Below are positions 12,699-15,270 of a stretch of 15,270 nucleotides of DNA, one piece after another (positions within the stretch are counted from its first letter, which is position 1; every line of letters starts with the position of its first letter). The stretch comes from an uncultured bacterium (GTDB lineage: Bacteria; Planctomycetota; Phycisphaerae; Phycisphaerales; SM1A02), in the NCBI GenBank assembly GCA_903914045.1, contig CAIWNO010000096.1, positions 1 through 15,270 of the forward strand. The letters are read 5' to 3'. The notes below the pieces were generated by a model. The model was not told where the DNA came from. It saw only the letters and a program-made list of their open reading frames with translations, and did not search any database. Both the position numbers and the translations under genes were made by a program.

Positions 12699-13973
12699 TT
12701 ACTTTGACTTTGCCATGAATTCAATGGCCACCTTTGACACAAGCGATGGCGACGCTTCAAGTACTCGAAAGCGCGCGCCGTGACTTTCAAACACCGCCCC
12801 ACTTTCGGGCACGCGACCAAGCACGCTTAACACAAAGCCAGCGATGGTGTCAAAGCCATCGTCCTCTGAAATATTTAAATTCAGTTTGGCGTTCACCTGC
12901 GCAATGCTGCAACGGCCATCGGCTTCAATTCTTCCAACAGCCAATTCGCGAATGGATGGGTCTTCATCGCTTGATGGCTCATGCTCGTCGCGAATCTCGC
13001 CCACGATTTCTTCAAGCACATCCTCAATCGTGACCAATCCCGCCGTGCCACCGTACTCATCAACTACAAGCGCCATGTGAACTTTGCCGCGTTGAAATTC
13101 TTTTAGCAAGTCGCGCACGCGTTTGGTTTCTGGAACACGAATAGGTTGGCGCAACAATGGACGCAGACAAAAGTCCGGCGCCGTGGCGCCAAGCCATCGC
13201 ACCAAATCTTTCACATACAACACGCCCACAACGTGGTCCAAACTTCCCTCGTAAATCGGAATGCGACTGTGGCCTTCCTCATGAATCACGGAGCGAATCT
13301 GAGCCAAATCATCGGTGTATTCAATGCCCTCCACCGCGGTGCGCGGAGTCATGATGCTGACCACCAGGGTCTCGCTGAGCTCCACCACATTCTGCATAAT
13401 CGCGGCGCTGGCGGAATCAATACCACCCTGGCGCTTGGTGTCCTGAATGCTTTCAAGCAACTCCGCGCCAGATTCGTTGGTGAGCATTTTTGCGCCCACC
13501 AGACGGCGCACGCCTTCGTCCAAAATTTCCGCCACCGTCACAAGCGGGCGCAAGACAAAATCAATCACGCGCAGCAGCGGCAACGTGGACACGATTAAAC
13601 CAACCGCCGCGTAGCGAGCGAACGCCGCGCTGATCACGCTTGTGAAAAGCCAAATGCAACTGGCGGCAATGACAAACGCCGTGCTTAAATTTTGCCACGT
13701 CAGACGACCCTCATTGTCCCCCAAACCAACAAGGGCAATCAACAACAACGCGAAGAAACCAACGCGGCCAATGGCGCGCAGAAATGCCACGGCGTGATCG
13801 ACCTGCGTTTTGCGCTTGAAGATCCAGTGATCCGCCGCCGCGCGGCCGCCACGCTCCAAGCGCCGTTGCAACGCGCTGTCACCCACCTGCACAATGGCCA
13901 AGTTGATGGCGGAAAGCAACATGGTGAACACAAGATCCGCGGCCGCGGCTAGCAATACCCATGGAACGGTCAT
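12699..13973 (-). CDS. CNNM/CBS/CorC-type membrane protein (hemolysin-family, ion transport or efflux)
   Basis: A 424-aa inner-membrane protein with the architecture of the HlyC/CorC family. Four hydrophobic segments in the first ~145 residues (near 5-29, 68-86, 96-118 and 120-136) form a CNNM-like (DUF21) domain. Next are two CBS domains: about 203-262 (VVSIMTPRTAVEG, then GHSRIPIYEG, then GVLYVKDLVRW) and 276-332 (HMALVVDEYGGTAGLVTIEDVLEEIVGEI), then a CorC_HlyC domain (about 345-422). Members bind nucleotides through the CBS pair and are linked to Mg2+ or Co2+ transport; the old hemolysin name is not functional evidence. The ATG overlaps the ybeY stop as ATGA. A CorC-like protein next to YbeY is a known bacterial arrangement (ybeZ-ybeY-corC). 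It converges on lptB with a 17-bp gap and no visible terminator. Confidence 0.88.
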   Translation of the reverse strand: MTVPWVLLAAAADLVFTMLLSAINLAIVQVGDSALQRRLERGGRAAADHWIFKRKTQVDHAVAFLRAIGRVGFFALLLIALVGLGDNEGRLTWQNLSTAFVIAASCIWLFTSVISAAFARYAAVGLIVSTLPLLRVIDFVLRPLVTVAEILDEGVRRLVGAKMLTNESGAELLESIQDTKRQGGIDSASAAIMQNVVELSETLVVSIMTPRTAVEGIEYTDDLAQIRSVIHEEGHSRIPIYEGSLDHVVGVLYVKDLVRWLGATAPDFCLRPLLRQPIRVPETKRVRDLLKEFQRGKVHMALVVDEYGGTAGLVTIEDVLEEIVGEIRDEHEPSSDEDPSIRELAVGRIEADGRCSIAQVNAKLNLNISEDDGFDTIAGFVLSVLGRVPESGAVFESHGARFRVLEASPSLVSKVAIEFMAKSK

Positions 13974-14470
13974 GGCTTGATGGCTCCAAAAATTTCTCCC
14001 AGTCCAATGGCGCGCAATAAACGATTTTCCTCGCCATGCATGGCGGCAAAATCAACTGGCGTTTGGTCATCCATGCCACCAGCGTGCAGCAAACCGTGCA
14101 GGCAATACAGCAGCAATTCGTCGCGAAGTTGGTGATTCAATTCTGTGGCGCGACGAGCGGCTTCGTCAACGCACACGGCCACATCGGCCTCGTCGCCATC
14201 GGCAAAGGTAAGCACATCCGTGGTGGCTGGATTGTTCATGTGGCGCATATGCAACTCACCCATGACTTGATCATTGACGCATTGCACCGTGAAGCGCTTC
14301 AATATTGGCGCGCCAGCGTGTTGCAACTCACTCAATTTTTTCGCCAGCCACTGCGCCATGTCGGGTGGAATCAAATCGCCATGAAGAACTGCTATTGCAT
14401 GCTCACTCTGCAAAGAATCATTGGGCTGGTCGCTCATTGAAAGCGCATCGTACGCCAACAATGCCGCCAT
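13970..14470 (-). CDS. ybeY: Endoribonuclease YbeY (rRNA maturation factor) with altered zinc motif
   Basis: YbeY is a metal-dependent endoribonuclease needed for 16S rRNA 3'-end maturation and ribosome quality control. The protein is 166 aa from the ATG at 14470. The conserved core MRHMNNPATTDVLTFAD (75-91) matches the YbeY RxxxxPTDVLSF region, and HGLLHAGGMDD (125-135) matches HGxLHLxGYDH. The first two zinc histidines are present (His125, His129), but the third position is Asp135. Asp can bind zinc, so activity may be kept. The start forms TGATG with the nuoF stop; an in-frame TTG at 14473 and a later ATG (residue 12) are alternatives. The stop overlaps the CorC-type gene by 4 bases, so the three genes are probably co-transcribed. 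Confidence 0.87.
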   Translation of the reverse strand: MAALLAYDALSMSDQPNDSLQSEHAIAVLHGDLIPPDMAQWLAKKLSELQHAGAPILKRFTVQCVNDQVMGELHMRHMNNPATTDVLTFADGDEADVAVCVDEAARRATELNHQLRDELLLYCLHGLLHAGGMDDQTPVDFAAMHGEENRLLRAIGLGEIFGAIKP

Positions 14471-15270
14471 CAATGTCCGCCCGCGGTGACATACACGGGC
14501 ACATATTGCGGCTTCACGCGCGCCTCAAACTCGCCGCGAAACTTGTTCACAATGGTTCGCACGGCCCAATTGTTTCCGTCGGCCAAACCGCAAATGGTGG
14601 TGCCCGGCGTCAAGCCCATGCTTCCCGCAACTTCAAGCAGCAAATCAAGGTCGCCACTTGTTGCGTCACCGCGCTCAATGCGCTCCAGGCTTTTCAACAT
14701 CCATCCACTGCCTTCGCGGCACGGAGTGCATTGACCGCATGATTCATTCTTGAAGAAGCGCGCGATATTTCTTGCCACGGCCACCATGTCAGTGTCTTCG
14801 TCGAAGATAGTTGGACACGCAGTGCCAAGGCCAAGCACATCGCAATTGCGGCCAATATCAAAGTCAAGCGCGGCATCAAATTGATCGGTGCCTAGAACGC
14901 CCATGCTCACGCCGCCAGGAATGGCGCCCTTGAATTTCTTACCGCCGCGCATGCCGCCGCAATACTCATCGACAAGCGTGCGCAGCGAAATACCCAGCGG
15001 CATTTCGTACACGCCTGGCCGATTCACGTGGCCGCTGACGCCCATCAACTTGGATCCGTAACTTGGCATGGCGCCAGGAAATTTGCTTTCAACGCCAATG
15101 CCCTTCCACCATGCGGCGCCGTGCTCCAAAACAGGAACGGCGGCGGCCAACGTTTCAACATTGTTCACAATGGTTGGTCGACCAAACAAACCCTTGACCG
15201 CGGGAAACGGCGGCTTAATGCGCGGCCATCCACGCTTGCCTTCAATGGCCTCAAGCAACCCAGTCTCCTC
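14470..15270 (-). CDS. nuoF: NADH-quinone oxidoreductase subunit F (NuoF), C-terminal part (cut by window end)
   Basis: The C-terminal 266 residues of the NADH-binding subunit of complex I, on the cytoplasmic arm of the inner-membrane enzyme; the FMN/NADH-binding N-terminal part is outside the window. The fragment opens with EETGLLEAIEGKRG and PRIKPPFPA, matching the NuoF GEETALLESLEG and RxKPPFPA blocks, followed by PTIVNNVET. ESCGQCTPCREG carries three Cys ligands of the N3 [4Fe-4S] cluster, and the fourth Cys lies in TICGLADGNNW, completing the set. The SLBB-like part (KLMGVSGHVNRPGVYEMPLG) is also normal. The related subunit of NAD-dependent formate or hydrogenase complexes (HoxF/FdhB) has similar motifs, so complex I is favoured but not proven without nuoE/nuoG. 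Its stop overlaps the ybeY start. Confidence 0.9.
   Translation of the reverse strand, partial: EETGLLEAIEGKRGWPRIKPPFPAVKGLFGRPTIVNNVETLAAAVPVLEHGAAWWKGIGVESKFPGAMPSYGSKLMGVSGHVNRPGVYEMPLGISLRTLVDEYCGGMRGGKKFKGAIPGGVSMGVLGTDQFDAALDFDIGRNCDVLGLGTACPTIFDEDTDMVAVARNIARFFKNESCGQCTPCREGSGWMLKSLERIERGDATSGDLDLLLEVAGSMGLTPGTTICGLADGNNWAVRTIVNKFRGEFEARVKPQYVPVYVTAGGH

Noticed and set aside
14036..14440. Plus-strand open frame of 134 codons
   Set aside because: It lies entirely antisense to ybeY, which has clear family motifs.

Overview
This window looks chromosomal and comes from a Gram-negative (diderm) bacterium of moderate GC. It carries genes for Kdo and lipid A metabolism, LPS export, a lipoprotein and a probable outer-membrane barrel. 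The style of several conserved-looking but unnamed proteins suggests a planctomycete, perhaps Phycisphaerae-like. That is an inference from memory of protein style, not something the DNA proves. I found no phage genes, transposases, CRISPR array, rRNA or tRNA.

Layout. Positions 2-178 (+) hold the C-terminal end of tryptophan 2,3-dioxygenase. A short gap with a 12-bp tandem repeat follows. A minus-strand run then reads rpsT (5413) > CPBP membrane protease > a gap with a possible three-way-junction RNA > kdsC > a very large LptC/OstA-like protein ending at 384. From the same divergent region, a plus-strand run reads a membrane-anchored coiled-coil protein (5552) > a lipid A-type acyltransferase > a conserved-looking 103-aa protein. 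Two small unknown minus-strand genes (8225-9021) are divergent from galE (9121-10128). galE converges on a PagL/OmpX-like barrel protein (10157-10864). A 533-bp, AT-richer, gene-poor stretch with several hairpins lies upstream of the barrel gene. Next come a PEGA lipoprotein (minus) and, only about 40 bp away and divergent, lptB (plus). The right end is a tightly overlapping minus-strand run of nuoF (cut by the window edge) > ybeY > a CNNM/CBS/CorC-type membrane protein.

Theme. Many of the genes serve the outer membrane. KdsC makes Kdo, the LpxL-like enzyme acylates lipid A, the PagL-like protein may trim it, GalE supplies UDP-galactose for glycans, and LptB plus the giant LptC/OstA-like protein would move LPS across the envelope. 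They lie in several short operons rather than the compact kdsD-kdsC-lptC-lptA-lptB cluster of proteobacteria. Genes within operons often overlap by 1-4 bases (TTGA, ATGA, TGATG, TAATG), which suggests translational coupling. Shine-Dalgarno sequences are weak at many starts.

Most notable points: the 1084-aa LptC/OstA-like protein beside kdsC; the coiled-coil protein paired with the acyltransferase; two candidate structured RNAs (4206-4266 and 10992-11112); and changed key residues in the YbeY-like and PagL-like proteins. I see no clear evidence of a wholly new defence or mobile system.
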